DNA of 43,073 nt from Gammaproteobacteria bacterium. GTDB taxonomy: Bacteria; Pseudomonadota; Gammaproteobacteria; Steroidobacterales; GCA-2729495. The stretch covers positions 1 through 43,073 of the forward strand of contig SMWD01000146.1 of assembly GCA_004357495.1 (NCBI GenBank), given 5' to 3'. A model generated the notes under the pieces. That model saw only the letters and a list, made by a program, of their open reading frames with translations, did not search any database and was not told where the DNA came from. Of the stretch, positions 22,251-31,177 are shown piece after piece (position 1 is the first letter of the stretch; the number at the start of each line of letters is the position of its first letter). A program made the position numbers and the translations under genes.

Positions 22251-22271
22251 GGCCCTGCCGCTGGCAGGGCC
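22251..22271. repeat. Perfect hairpin GGCCCTGCC-gct-GGCAGGGCC
   Basis: 9-bp stem, 3-nt loop between PP2C and SMP-30 genes; no T-tract. Confidence 0.8.
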
Positions 22272-22323
22272 ATTGCCACCAGGGCTGCGGGCTGTAGAAT
22301 GTCCGGTTCCAATCATCTGGAGA

Positions 22324-23280
22324 ATGACAATGACAAAGGAATCCACACTGCAGCCATTCGAGAAAGGCGACGTCTTCGTCGGCGCAACGCTGCTGAACAA
22401 CCCAGACGACGACCATGCCGGGGATGGGCGGATTATTCAGTACGACGCCGACCTGAACGAGAAAGGCGTTCTGTGGACCGAGGGCACGACCCATCTCGTC
22501 GGCGGCCTGAAATTTGGCCCGGACGGCACCCTGTGGGCCTTTGACAGCGCCGCGTTCCGAATCATCCGGGTCAGCCCGGAAGGCAAGCAGTTGCCCGAGA
22601 TCAAGTTCGCCGACAAATCGTTCTCCAACGTTAACTTCCTCGCCGACGGCACGGTGGTGTTCGGCGAACACCTCGTCGGCCATGAGATCAATCTGCCGCC
22701 GGATCGCCCGCTCAAGACGACGCTGGCGTTCATGCCTGGCACCGAGCGCTTCGGCGACGGCCACGTCTTCAAGTTCACAATGGATGGCGAACAGACCCAG
22801 GAATTCAACACGGAGACACACGGCGGCATGCCGGGCTTCCTCGGTTGCACCTCGGCGACACTCGCCCCGGACGGTAAAACGCTAATCTATTGCTCGGAAC
22901 TCGGTAACCGGCTGTTCCGCTACGATCTCGAAGCCGACCAGCAGCTACCGGACCTGATCACGTACTCGAAGGAAAGCGGCGACATGGCCATGACCGAAGC
23001 GTACCAGCCTGACGGCACACTGCTGTTCATCAAGGCCAACTTCCGCAAAGGATTTTTCCTGCAGACGCTGGACGAGAAAGGCAACGCGATCCGCACGTAT
23101 GACACGGCCGGACCCGGCTGGGCGACGCTCGGTCCGTCGATCGACAGCAAGTCGGCGTTCGTCGGTAACTTCTTCAACGGCACCTTCATCAAGATGGATC
23201 TCGACAACGGCGAGACGATCGCGACGGCGGAGACCGGGGTGGAAAGAGGGCTGGCCGGGATCGCACAATACCCGGGCTGA
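22324..23280 (+). CDS. SMP-30/gluconolactonase-like beta-propeller protein
   Basis: Repeated propeller strands: HLVGGLKFGPDGTLWAFD, SNVNFLADGTVVFGE, CTSATLAPDGKTLIYCSELGNRLFRYDL. Confidence 0.65.
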   Translation: MTMTKESTLQPFEKGDVFVGATLLNNPDDDHAGDGRIIQYDADLNEKGVLWTEGTTHLVGGLKFGPDGTLWAFDSAAFRIIRVSPEGKQLPEIKFADKSFSNVNFLADGTVVFGEHLVGHEINLPPDRPLKTTLAFMPGTERFGDGHVFKFTMDGEQTQEFNTETHGGMPGFLGCTSATLAPDGKTLIYCSELGNRLFRYDLEADQQLPDLITYSKESGDMAMTEAYQPDGTLLFIKANFRKGFFLQTLDEKGNAIRTYDTAGPGWATLGPSIDSKSAFVGNFFNGTFIKMDLDNGETIATAETGVERGLAGIAQYPG

Positions 23281-23359
23281 TTTCACCCCGACGCGGGAGC
23301 AGCCTTGTGTGTGGGAGATTCTATGGGAGTTGGCAATAGGCGCGGACTTGATCATTCAG

Positions 23360-23385
23360 AATCGCGGCTAAAGCCGCTCCCACAG
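23360..23385 (-). repeat. REP-like palindrome (left member of inverted pair)
   Basis: aatcgcggctaaagccgctcccacag. Confidence 0.85.
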
Positions 23386-23422
23386 AACGCTCCCACAGGG
23401 AACTGTGGACTGTGGGCGGTGC

Positions 23423-23446
23423 TGTGGGAGCGGCTTTAGCCGCGAA
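23423..23446 (+). repeat. REP-like palindrome (right member of inverted pair)
   Basis: tgtgggagcggctttagccgcgaa. Confidence 0.85.
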
Positions 23447-23500
23447 AAAGCGTCCCAAAAGCAAAAAGGTACCCAGCTCATCTTCCAGTCCCTTCTTCCT

Positions 23501-24325
23501 TCACCAGGGAATGATCGTTCCGTCGTACTGATAAAATGACCCGGTGGTCTCGAGCGTCAGGCCGTCGATATTGCGAATCATGTCCGTGACGGCGTCCGGC
23601 GTCGGCCGCAACATCTTTTTCGGCAGACCCGCCATGAAATCCGTGTCGGTCATACCCGGATTCACCATAGCGACGCTGATGCCCTTGCGCTTCAGTTGCA
23701 AGGCGAGATTCACCATCGCCATATTCAATGCCGCCTTGCTGCTGCGATAAAAATACAACCGCGGCTGCGTCGCGCCGCCAATCGAACCCTCACTGGACGA
23801 GACCGTGACGATTTTCTTGTCGCGACTGGCCCGCACATGCGGATAAAATGCTTCCGATATTTTCAGCGGCGCGATCACGTTGACCTCCAGCACTTTGGCA
23901 AACACGTCATACTGCATCTTCGTGAACATCTGCGTATCAGCACCGCCGCTGATCCCCGCGTTGTGCAGCAATACATCGATCGGCGTAGCCACATATTTCG
24001 CAGCGAGCGCATCGACCCGCTCGAAATCTGTAACGTCCAGCTGCTCGATGGTGATGTTGGCATGTTCAGCGGCCAGAGCATTGAGCGCTTCCGCTTGCGC
24101 AGGTTTACGGGCCGTCGCGATGACCGTCCACCCCCGCTCCGCATACTGCCTGGCAAATTCCAGACCGAGGCCGCGATTCGAGCCGGTGATCAGCACGGTC
24201 GGCACATAATCGTCACCGAACTCCGCGGCATCTGCCGCCCACACGACAGGCGTCAATGCCAACCCGGCCAGCAATATCGCCACGGCACAAAACCCTGATG
24301 CGGCGGCGCGCAGATCAATTTTCAT
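23501..24325 (-). CDS. Exported short-chain dehydrogenase/reductase
   Basis: N-term signal LRAAASGFCAVAILLAGLALTPVVWAADA; TGSNRGLGLEFARQYAERG; LLHNAGISGG; YRSSKAALN. Confidence 0.9.
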   Translation of the reverse strand: MKIDLRAAASGFCAVAILLAGLALTPVVWAADAAEFGDDYVPTVLITGSNRGLGLEFARQYAERGWTVIATARKPAQAEALNALAAEHANITIEQLDVTDFERVDALAAKYVATPIDVLLHNAGISGGADTQMFTKMQYDVFAKVLEVNVIAPLKISEAFYPHVRASRDKKIVTVSSSEGSIGGATQPRLYFYRSSKAALNMAMVNLALQLKRKGISVAMVNPGMTDTDFMAGLPKKMLRPTPDAVTDMIRNIDGLTLETTGSFYQYDGTIIPW

Positions 24326-24372
24326 TATTAAATCCTCAACTCGCTATTGTTATTTCGAAAAACAGGCCGGCG

Positions 24373-25242
24373 TTACCAGGGAATGATCGCGCCATCATGG
24401 TTAAAAAATGTACCCGTGTTATCGAGCGTAAACCGGTCGATATTGCGAATCATGTCCGCCACGGCGACCTCCGGCTCGCGTATATTTTTGATGCGCTTGC
24501 GAAACTCCTTGGCGATAAAGTCCGTCGCCGTCGCTCCCGGCGTTACCAGGCCGACAATGATGCCGCGACGCTTGACCTGCAGGGCGAGATTCGTCATCAG
24601 CATATTCACAGCTGACTTGCTGCTGCGGTACCAGTACAGCATCGGCATTGTCACGCTCGCGATCGAACCCTGACTGCTGGAGACGGTAATCATCTTCCTG
24701 AGCTTACTGGTCTTGACGTGCTCGCGAAATGCCTCGCAGATCTTCATCGGGCCGATCGCGTTGACGGCCATAACCTCATAAAAGACTTCGTAGTCCATGT
24801 GTCCGAACAGCTGGTTTTCAATTCCGCCACCGATGCCGGCGTTATTCAGCAAAATATCGATCGGCATGTTCTGATAACGCCGGGCCAGGCGATCGATGCT
24901 GGTATGCTCGACGACATCGAGCCGTTCGACCAGGATATTCGGGTTCGCGGCTGCCGTCGCATTCAGTTCGGCGGCTTGCTCCGGCTTTCTGCAGGTTGCG
25001 ATGATGCGGTAACCGCGCTTGGCATACTGGCGCGTGAAATGCAGGCCGAGGCCGCGGTTTGCACCTGTGACCAGCACTGTTGTCATGGTCTTCTTCGGCG
25101 CGGGCAGCGGCGTGACCGCACCCTCCTCGGCCGCCGCCGCGTGCGTCACCATCATGCCCGCGACGAGACTCGTAACGCCGGTCAGGAACTCACGGCGGGA
25201 AGCGTCATCTTCGTTGTCACTCATAAAATCTACCTGCATCAT
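24373..25242 (-). CDS. Tat-signal short-chain dehydrogenase/reductase (paralogue of neighbour)
   Basis: ASRREFLTGVTSLVAGMMVTHAAAA Tat signal; TGANRGLGLHFTRQYAKRG; LLNNAGIGGG; YRSSKSAVN. Confidence 0.9.
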   Translation of the reverse strand: MMQVDFMSDNEDDASRREFLTGVTSLVAGMMVTHAAAAEEGAVTPLPAPKKTMTTVLVTGANRGLGLHFTRQYAKRGYRIIATCRKPEQAAELNATAAANPNILVERLDVVEHTSIDRLARRYQNMPIDILLNNAGIGGGIENQLFGHMDYEVFYEVMAVNAIGPMKICEAFREHVKTSKLRKMITVSSSQGSIASVTMPMLYWYRSSKSAVNMLMTNLALQVKRRGIIVGLVTPGATATDFIAKEFRKRIKNIREPEVAVADMIRNIDRFTLDNTGTFFNHDGAIIPW

Positions 25243-25256
25243 TGTGGTCAGAAAAA

Positions 25257-25269
25257 GGTGTCAGACACC
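25257..25269. repeat. Palindromic motif GGTGTCAGACACC in A/T-rich flanks
   Basis: aaaaaGGTGTCAGACACCaatttt; identical 13-mer at 35864-35876. Confidence 0.7.
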
Positions 25270-25318
25270 AATTTTCGCGCCGCGATGCGTTGTCTTGATG
25301 ATCGATATCCTTTCTCCG

Positions 25319-26452
25319 TCAGTTCGTCGCTTTCAGCTTCGCGGCAGCCTGCCCGGCACCGATCATCGGCACCGCATCCACAACCCAGCCCTTCTGCTCG
25401 CGGCGCGCCGGGCTCGGGATCGTATAGGCCACCTTTTTCGCGTTGCGCCTGACCTCGTCCATGTCGATGCGCCAACCCTTCGCATCCCACTCCCTGAGGC
25501 GATCGCGGTACATGACGATGCACTTGTCGGACGGCGTCATGAACTCTTTCGTATTTGTCGGCGGCGTCAGTACCGGGTGCAACGCCTCGATAATCACGAC
25601 ATCCTGTTCCGCCACATACAGGTTGCGCTCGTTCATCAACTCATCCTGATCCGGGTCGAGCATGCAGTTGCGCATGCACAGCAGGTAGATGTGAATATGC
25701 TCCTCGTCGATCGGGCGCTCGAACAAATACTGATGGAAATAGTACTCGGGACTCGCATGAATATACGTCCAGACCTGGTTCGGCCCGTGGTGGCCGGTAC
25801 CGACCTCCAGATCACCCGGTTTCTCCCGGAACTTTCTGAGCTGCGGGGGCAGCGGCGGCGCCTGGAACGTGTGCCAGAAGCCATGACCCCACTCGGTCGG
25901 GACATCGCGCAACTCGCCGACACTATAGTCCTCGTCCTCGCCGCTGAAACCATGCGTGTCATGCACATATTCATTATGCGCCGGATCGATGCCGTTCTCG
26001 ATCGAACGCTCGTAGTTGCCCTTTATGTCGTAGTGCACGAGCGTCGGACGCCAGCCTTCCTGCCCTGCTTCGGGCACCGGGATAATCGGCGGCCGCTCCT
26101 CTTCGGGCAAGTCGCCGAGAAACGCGAACACGATGCCATGGCGCTCCTCGACCGGATACGCATCGATGCGCGTACGGCCGGGTATCTTCGCGTCCTTGCC
26201 GAGCGACGGAATCTTCCGGCACTCGCCCTCGCCGGTGAACTGCCAGCCATGGTACGAGCACGCGATGAGGTCGCCATGCAACTTGCCGCCGGCCAGCGAG
26301 CCGCCGCGATGCACGCAGGTATTGCTGAGGCACTTTGCCCGGCCGTCGCCGCCACGAAAAACGACGAAGTCCTGATCGAGACAGCGCACCTTGATCGGCT
26401 GCTCGCCGACTTCTTCGGTCGTCGCCATCGGGTACCAGAAATTGATATACAT
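25319..26452 (-). CDS. Rieske (2Fe-2S) aromatic-ring-hydroxylating-type oxygenase, alpha subunit
   Basis: CVHRGGSLAGGKLHGDLIACSYHGW Rieske centre; NGIDPAHNEYVHDTHG mononuclear-iron-type region. Confidence 0.92.
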   Translation of the reverse strand: MYINFWYPMATTEEVGEQPIKVRCLDQDFVVFRGGDGRAKCLSNTCVHRGGSLAGGKLHGDLIACSYHGWQFTGEGECRKIPSLGKDAKIPGRTRIDAYPVEERHGIVFAFLGDLPEEERPPIIPVPEAGQEGWRPTLVHYDIKGNYERSIENGIDPAHNEYVHDTHGFSGEDEDYSVGELRDVPTEWGHGFWHTFQAPPLPPQLRKFREKPGDLEVGTGHHGPNQVWTYIHASPEYYFHQYLFERPIDEEHIHIYLLCMRNCMLDPDQDELMNERNLYVAEQDVVIIEALHPVLTPPTNTKEFMTPSDKCIVMYRDRLREWDAKGWRIDMDEVRRNAKKVAYTIPSPARREQKGWVVDAVPMIGAGQAAAKLKATN

Positions 26453-26664
26453 ACTTGCGCCCCCGCGTTGTCGGGTCGCCCGAACGGCGACCTCGCACCC
26501 GTTTCAGATTATTACCGATATATTAAGCCCAACACTCCGGCTGGCCAATATACCCACTCTGATATACGCTGTCCGCCAAACGGTCATCGGCAGCTTTTAT
26601 GTGCCTGAAACACGCGCCAGACACGGGTTCTGGCCTGCGCCTTCGAGTTCCGTACCGGGGCATT

Positions 26665-26687
26665 TGCGGGAGCGGCTTCAACCGCGC
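26665..26687 (+). repeat. Degenerate REP-like motif overlapping the 3' end of an MFS gene
   Basis: tgcgggagcggcttcaaccgcgc. Confidence 0.5.
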
Positions 26688-27880
26688 TTGCTTGCCAGCG
26701 GATTCGCCGCCTCCCGCCGCATCCGCTTGCGCAGCGCAGCCACGGCGATGAAACACACGGCCATGATTATCGCCGCCCCGTACAGCGGCGCCTGCACGGC
26801 AATCGTCTGGAACAACAGCCCCGACATCGGTGGGCCGAGGAAGCGGCCCATCCACGCACCGGAGTTGTAGACGCCCAGCACGAGCCCGCGCTCGTGCTCG
26901 TCCGCCTGTCGCGACACGAGGCTGGTCATGCTGGTGGTCGCCAGCGCGCCACCCGCCGCCGTGAACGTGATGCCTACCAGCATCAGCTGCCAATTCGGCA
27001 CCTGGGTCATCCACAGCAGGCCGAATACGTAAGCACCGACGCCGAACAGCACGAGTTTCGCTTCGCCGTACAACGGCGCCAGCTTGCCGACCAGGTAGGC
27101 CTGGGTGAACCCGACGATGACCCCGAGATACATGAAGCAAAAACCGAGGTCGACCGGACCCCAGTCGAAGCGCGCCTGCGTCCACAGCGGCATGATGGTC
27201 TCGAAAAATCCCATTGCAAAATACGCCAGAAAACCGATGACGATCAGTCGCGCTAGGATCGAGCGCTGCAGGACGGTTTTCGTCGCCGCCCAGCCGGTCG
27301 GGCGGTTGGCGTCATATAGTGCGGCGCGCTTCTCGGCCGGCAGGCTCTCCTTGAGGAAGCAGGTCGCGATCAGTGTAACGGCGCTCAAACCGGCTGCGGC
27401 CAGGCTCGGCCACAGCAGTGTCGCGGTGTCCGCATCCGCACCGCCGAGCAGGCCGCCGACTGCCGGCCCGACGATAAAACCAATACTGATCGCACCACCG
27501 ACCAGACCCATGCCCTGCGCGCGCTTCTCGACCGGAGTGATATCGGCGATGTAGGCCATCGCAACCGGGATGTTGCCGCCCATCAGACCGGTCATCAGGC
27601 GCGCGATGCCGAGCACCCACAGATTTTCGGCGAATGCCATGACCAGGTAGGCCACCACCATGCCGCCCATGCTCAACAGCAGCATCGGCTTGCGCCCGTG
27701 GCGATCGCTCATGCGCCCCCAGATCGGGTTGGCGATGAACTGGCCGAGGGAATAGCAACCCACGATGGTCGTCGCGATGATCACCGAGCCGCCGACGTTC
27801 TGTGCGTAGAACAGGAAAGCCGGCAGCACCAGGCCGAAGCCCATACCGGACAGCATGATGGTCAGAAGCAGGATCGGCAT
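26678..27880 (-). CDS. MFS transporter (TetA/drug-efflux-like)
   Basis: NPIWGRMSDRHGRKPMLLLSMGGM motif A, multiple TM segments. Confidence 0.92.
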   Translation of the reverse strand: MPILLLTIMLSGMGFGLVLPAFLFYAQNVGGSVIIATTIVGCYSLGQFIANPIWGRMSDRHGRKPMLLLSMGGMVVAYLVMAFAENLWVLGIARLMTGLMGGNIPVAMAYIADITPVEKRAQGMGLVGGAISIGFIVGPAVGGLLGGADADTATLLWPSLAAAGLSAVTLIATCFLKESLPAEKRAALYDANRPTGWAATKTVLQRSILARLIVIGFLAYFAMGFFETIMPLWTQARFDWGPVDLGFCFMYLGVIVGFTQAYLVGKLAPLYGEAKLVLFGVGAYVFGLLWMTQVPNWQLMLVGITFTAAGGALATTSMTSLVSRQADEHERGLVLGVYNSGAWMGRFLGPPMSGLLFQTIAVQAPLYGAAIIMAVCFIAVAALRKRMRREAANPLASKRG

Positions 27881-28084
27881 GCGCGCTGAAGCCTCAGTGC
27901 GGCAAAGGGGCGCGTACTATCCGAGAATTCAGCGACAAAGGCAATCTCCGCGGGCTCGGGCCGGCGATCAGCGCCAACCGCATGCCGGTTGACCCGACCC
28001 GCGGTAACGCGCCGGCACGCCGTCACGGTAGTATTGACGCAGTACCGGACTCGACATAACAAAAGCAATGCTCGGGGGGCCCGC

Positions 28085-29578
28085 ATGCGCTACCAGAATG
28101 ATCCCGACGGGGCACGCCTGCCCATCAAGATCGACACCACCAGCAACGGCGAATTCACGCCGCGCCCACTGGCGCCAAACAGCATCGCGGCCAACGATCT
28201 TGCGCAACGGCGTGCCGATGAGCATGCCCGGCGCAAAAACCTGAGCCGCCGCTCGTTCCTGGCATCGACTTGCGGAGTGGCCAGCACGCTGCTCGCCTTT
28301 AACGAAGCCCACGCCGGATTCGGCAAGACCGGCGGCTTTTACCAGGTCCCGGTCACGGCGGCGATGGACGCGGAAGCGGCCGACGACGCGCTTGCGAACC
28401 GTGAGTTCATCTTCGATATCCAGGGCCATCATGTGAACCCGGTAGAGCGTTGGCGAGCGAAGTCGCGCGGCATGCTGCAGGGCCTGAAGTTCTTCCCGCA
28501 CGGAAAATGCGACTACCTGGACCCGGACTCCCCGCTCGGGCATATCCAGTGTTTTACCGGTCAGGCGTTCCTCAAGGAAATGTTCATGGACAGCGATACC
28601 GACATCGCGGTCCTGACGTTCATACCGACGACCTACGAGAACATGCCGCTGACCGAAGACGAGGCGCTGGCGACGCGCGAGCTCGTCGCGGCGCTGGAAG
28701 GCAACCGCCGGCTGCTGCTGCACGGGCGCGTCATTCCGAACCTCGACGGCGACATCGAACGCATGACCGAAATGCTCGATGAACTCGATGTCGTGGCGTG
28801 GAAGACCTACACGCAGGCCAGCGTCGACGGCAAGACCGGTTGGTGGCTCGACGACGACGAATACGGCGGCCCGCTGATCGAGGCTGCGCGCAAGAGTGGC
28901 GTCAACGTCATCTGTGTGCACAAGGGCCTGCCGCTGCCAAACGTCATGATGGCAAAGAACTACGAGTACGGCAGTTGCCGCGATGTCGGCGTCGCGGCGA
29001 AACAGAATCCCGACATGAATTTCATCATCTATCACTCGGGCTTCGATCTGGACGTGCCGGACGAAGGCTACGTCGACGGCGACAATCCGCACGGCATCGA
29101 CTCGCTCGTGCAGTCGCTCAGAGACAACAATCTCGGTCCCGGCAGCAATGTTTACGCCGAACTCGGCAGCACCTGGCGCTATGTCATGCGCGATCCCGAT
29201 CGGGCCGCGCACGTCATTGGCAAACTGCTGAAATACGTCGGCGAGGACAACGTCGTCTGGGGCACGGACTGCATCTGGTACGGCTCACCGCAGGACCAGA
29301 TTCAGGCGTTTCGGACTTTCCAGATCTCCGAGGAATTCCGGGAGAAATACGGCTACCCGGAGATCACGCCGGAGATTCGCGCAAAGGTGTTCGGGCTGAA
29401 CGCGGTGAAGCCGTATCGAATTCAGCCGGCCGAAGTGCAGCTGCATCTGAACAAGGATCCGATGCAGCAGGCGCGCGAGAACTACCGCGGGCACGAAGAC
29501 CCGTCATTCCTGACCTATGGGCCAAAAACACGTCGCGAGTTCCTGGATCTGCTGCGCTTGACAAGCCGGGAAGGGTAA
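28085..29578 (+). CDS. Tat-exported amidohydrolase-family (amidohydrolase_2-like) TIM-barrel hydrolase
   Basis: Tat motif RRSFLASTCGVASTLLAFNEAHA; FDIQGHHVNP, ICVHKGLPLP, FIIYHSGFD, VVWGTDCIWYGSP. Confidence 0.85.
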   Translation: MRYQNDPDGARLPIKIDTTSNGEFTPRPLAPNSIAANDLAQRRADEHARRKNLSRRSFLASTCGVASTLLAFNEAHAGFGKTGGFYQVPVTAAMDAEAADDALANREFIFDIQGHHVNPVERWRAKSRGMLQGLKFFPHGKCDYLDPDSPLGHIQCFTGQAFLKEMFMDSDTDIAVLTFIPTTYENMPLTEDEALATRELVAALEGNRRLLLHGRVIPNLDGDIERMTEMLDELDVVAWKTYTQASVDGKTGWWLDDDEYGGPLIEAARKSGVNVICVHKGLPLPNVMMAKNYEYGSCRDVGVAAKQNPDMNFIIYHSGFDLDVPDEGYVDGDNPHGIDSLVQSLRDNNLGPGSNVYAELGSTWRYVMRDPDRAAHVIGKLLKYVGEDNVVWGTDCIWYGSPQDQIQAFRTFQISEEFREKYGYPEITPEIRAKVFGLNAVKPYRIQPAEVQLHLNKDPMQQARENYRGHEDPSFLTYGPKTRREFLDLLRLTSREG

Positions 29579-29612
29579 TCATCGTGCAGGGGGCCAGTAC
29601 GGGAGCGGCTTT

Positions 29613-29638
29613 TGTGGGAGCGGCTTTAGCCGCGATTC
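29613..29638 (+). repeat. REP-like palindrome (pair member)
   Basis: tgtgggagcggctttagccgcgattc; preceded by a partial copy gggagcggctttt at 29601. Confidence 0.85.
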
Positions 29639-29649
29639 CTCCCCGGCAG

Positions 29650-29676
29650 AATCGCGGCTAAAGCCGCTCCCACACA
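29650..29676 (-). repeat. REP-like palindrome (pair member)
   Basis: aatcgcggctaaagccgctcccacaca. Confidence 0.85.
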
Positions 29677-29737
29677 CTAAATGGCCCCATTCGCAATGGC
29701 TATGCCCGCCCCCATTTTCATTGCTCAGCTGACGCCG

Positions 29738-30835
29738 CTATTTGCGCCTGGCCTTCTTCTTCGCCACTTTTTTTTTGCTTGCCTTTTTTCCGGCAACCTT
29801 CTTTTTAACAGCAGTTTTCTTTTTCGAAGTTTTTTTCCTGGCAACCTTTTTCTTCGCAGCAGGTTTTTTCGTCTGCTTCTTGGCCGCCGCGACCGCCATA
29901 TCCTCCAGCGGCATCGGCTCATCGCCATGGATATGCCGAACCTGCGCATCGTCGTGGTAGTGCGGGTACTCGAAGTCGGCCGGACCGTGCGGATGATTGT
30001 GGCCTTCCGCTGCAACCCACTTGTAGAGCTGCGGGCGCCCACGATACAGGTGCGCGGCAGCGCGATGCTTGTTCTCGTCGACATTCGACCACGGATCGTA
30101 GTGGAAGTAATTGTGCAACTTCGAGTCCGTGCGGCCGAACGCGATCGTGCCGAATTCACTGCGGAACGCACCGTGATTGATGTACTCCGGCCGCCAGAAG
30201 TAGCCGCCGGTCGGCAGGTAACCGAACTGCATCATCCAGGACGTGCCCCAGATGTGATAGCTCTCTTCCGCCGAGTCGTGATACGAGATGTTGTCCTGGC
30301 GAAACTGCGGCGTCATGCAGTACAGGAAGCTGATTGCCTCGGTCAGCGGATTATAGTGCAGCGGCTTGATCATGCAGCCCGTCGCGACGGACGGGGTCAC
30401 GATATTACCCGGCCCCCACGGCGCATCGCTGTAAGTATTCAGCGACATGTAGGCATCGGTCAACGCGTACTGATGATTCTGGTCCGACTCTTCGAAGTTG
30501 GGTTCGCAGTCGTTAAACATGACCAGCGCCTCGGCACCCTGCGGGATGCTGATCGCGCCGACGTGCATGCCGGCCGGAATGAACGCGTAGTTGCCGCGGG
30601 TCCAGACCTGGTCACCGACCTTGATACGACCCTCGAGAACGAATATCTCGACGTCCGAATAGCTCAGACCGGGCTTGCGCTTGTAGCCACCGTTGAACTT
30701 GACCTTCAGCGTGCAGGCGCCGCAATCGACGTCCAGCGACAGTACTTTATATTCGCTGCCTTCGAAGCCCGATATCTCGAACTTCTTATACGCGGTGTCC
30801 AGCTCCACATAGGGCTCGATATGTGGTCGTGCCAC
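29738..30835 (-). CDS. Bicupin-like protein with Lys/Ala-rich histone-H1-like C-terminal tail
   Basis: Cupin motifs SDVEIFVLEGRIKVGDQVWTRGNYAFIPAGMHVG and a second His-rich half; C-term KKQTKKPAAKKKVARKKTSKKKTAVKKKVAGKKASKKKVAKKKARRK. Confidence 0.85.
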   Translation of the reverse strand: MARPHIEPYVELDTAYKKFEISGFEGSEYKVLSLDVDCGACTLKVKFNGGYKRKPGLSYSDVEIFVLEGRIKVGDQVWTRGNYAFIPAGMHVGAISIPQGAEALVMFNDCEPNFEESDQNHQYALTDAYMSLNTYSDAPWGPGNIVTPSVATGCMIKPLHYNPLTEAISFLYCMTPQFRQDNISYHDSAEESYHIWGTSWMMQFGYLPTGGYFWRPEYINHGAFRSEFGTIAFGRTDSKLHNYFHYDPWSNVDENKHRAAAHLYRGRPQLYKWVAAEGHNHPHGPADFEYPHYHDDAQVRHIHGDEPMPLEDMAVAAAKKQTKKPAAKKKVARKKTSKKKTAVKKKVAGKKASKKKVAKKKARRK

Positions 30836-30887
30836 TCTACTTCTCCTTGAATATATTGAGCATCAGGGGACTTGTGCGCTACTGCGC

Positions 30888-31157
30888 CTAATAGACCACC
30901 TGGTCTTTTCGCTTGGGCGGCTTCGGCAGATCCTTCTTCGCGATGATGCGCTTCATGTCGCCGTTGAAGTTGAAGCCAGTCGTCGAGACGTTCTTGAGAA
31001 ACTCCTTGTACCACTTGACGCGTTTCGGAGCGAGATTGACATTTATCTCTTTCATAATCGCGGCATGGCGCTTCTTCTGCTCGCCAATGTTTTGCTTGAG
31101 CCACTTCTTCACCGCGTCGGAACGAGGTGGAGCCGTGTCCTGTACATGTTTAGTCAT
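30888..31157 (-). CDS. Small basic protein of unknown function
   Basis: 89-aa ORF between same-strand genes, Lys-rich: MTKHVQDTAPPRSDAVKKWLKQNIGEQKKRHAAIMKEINVNL. Confidence 0.6.
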   Translation of the reverse strand: MTKHVQDTAPPRSDAVKKWLKQNIGEQKKRHAAIMKEINVNLAPKRVKWYKEFLKNVSTTGFNFNGDMKRIIAKKDLPKPPKRKDQVVY

Positions 31158-31177
31158 GAACTAAGCCTCCTATGCTG

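Noticed and set aside
25019-26608. 529-aa + strand ORF
   Set aside because: Antisense to the Rieske oxygenase and Tat-SDR; no recognisable domains.
27968-29212. 414-aa minus ORF
   Set aside because: Antisense to the Tat amidohydrolase.
29681-30850. 389-aa + strand ORF with hydrophobic Phe/Leu-rich N-term
   Set aside because: Antisense to the bicupin; the Phe/Leu run is the reverse complement of the Lys tail, not a membrane domain.
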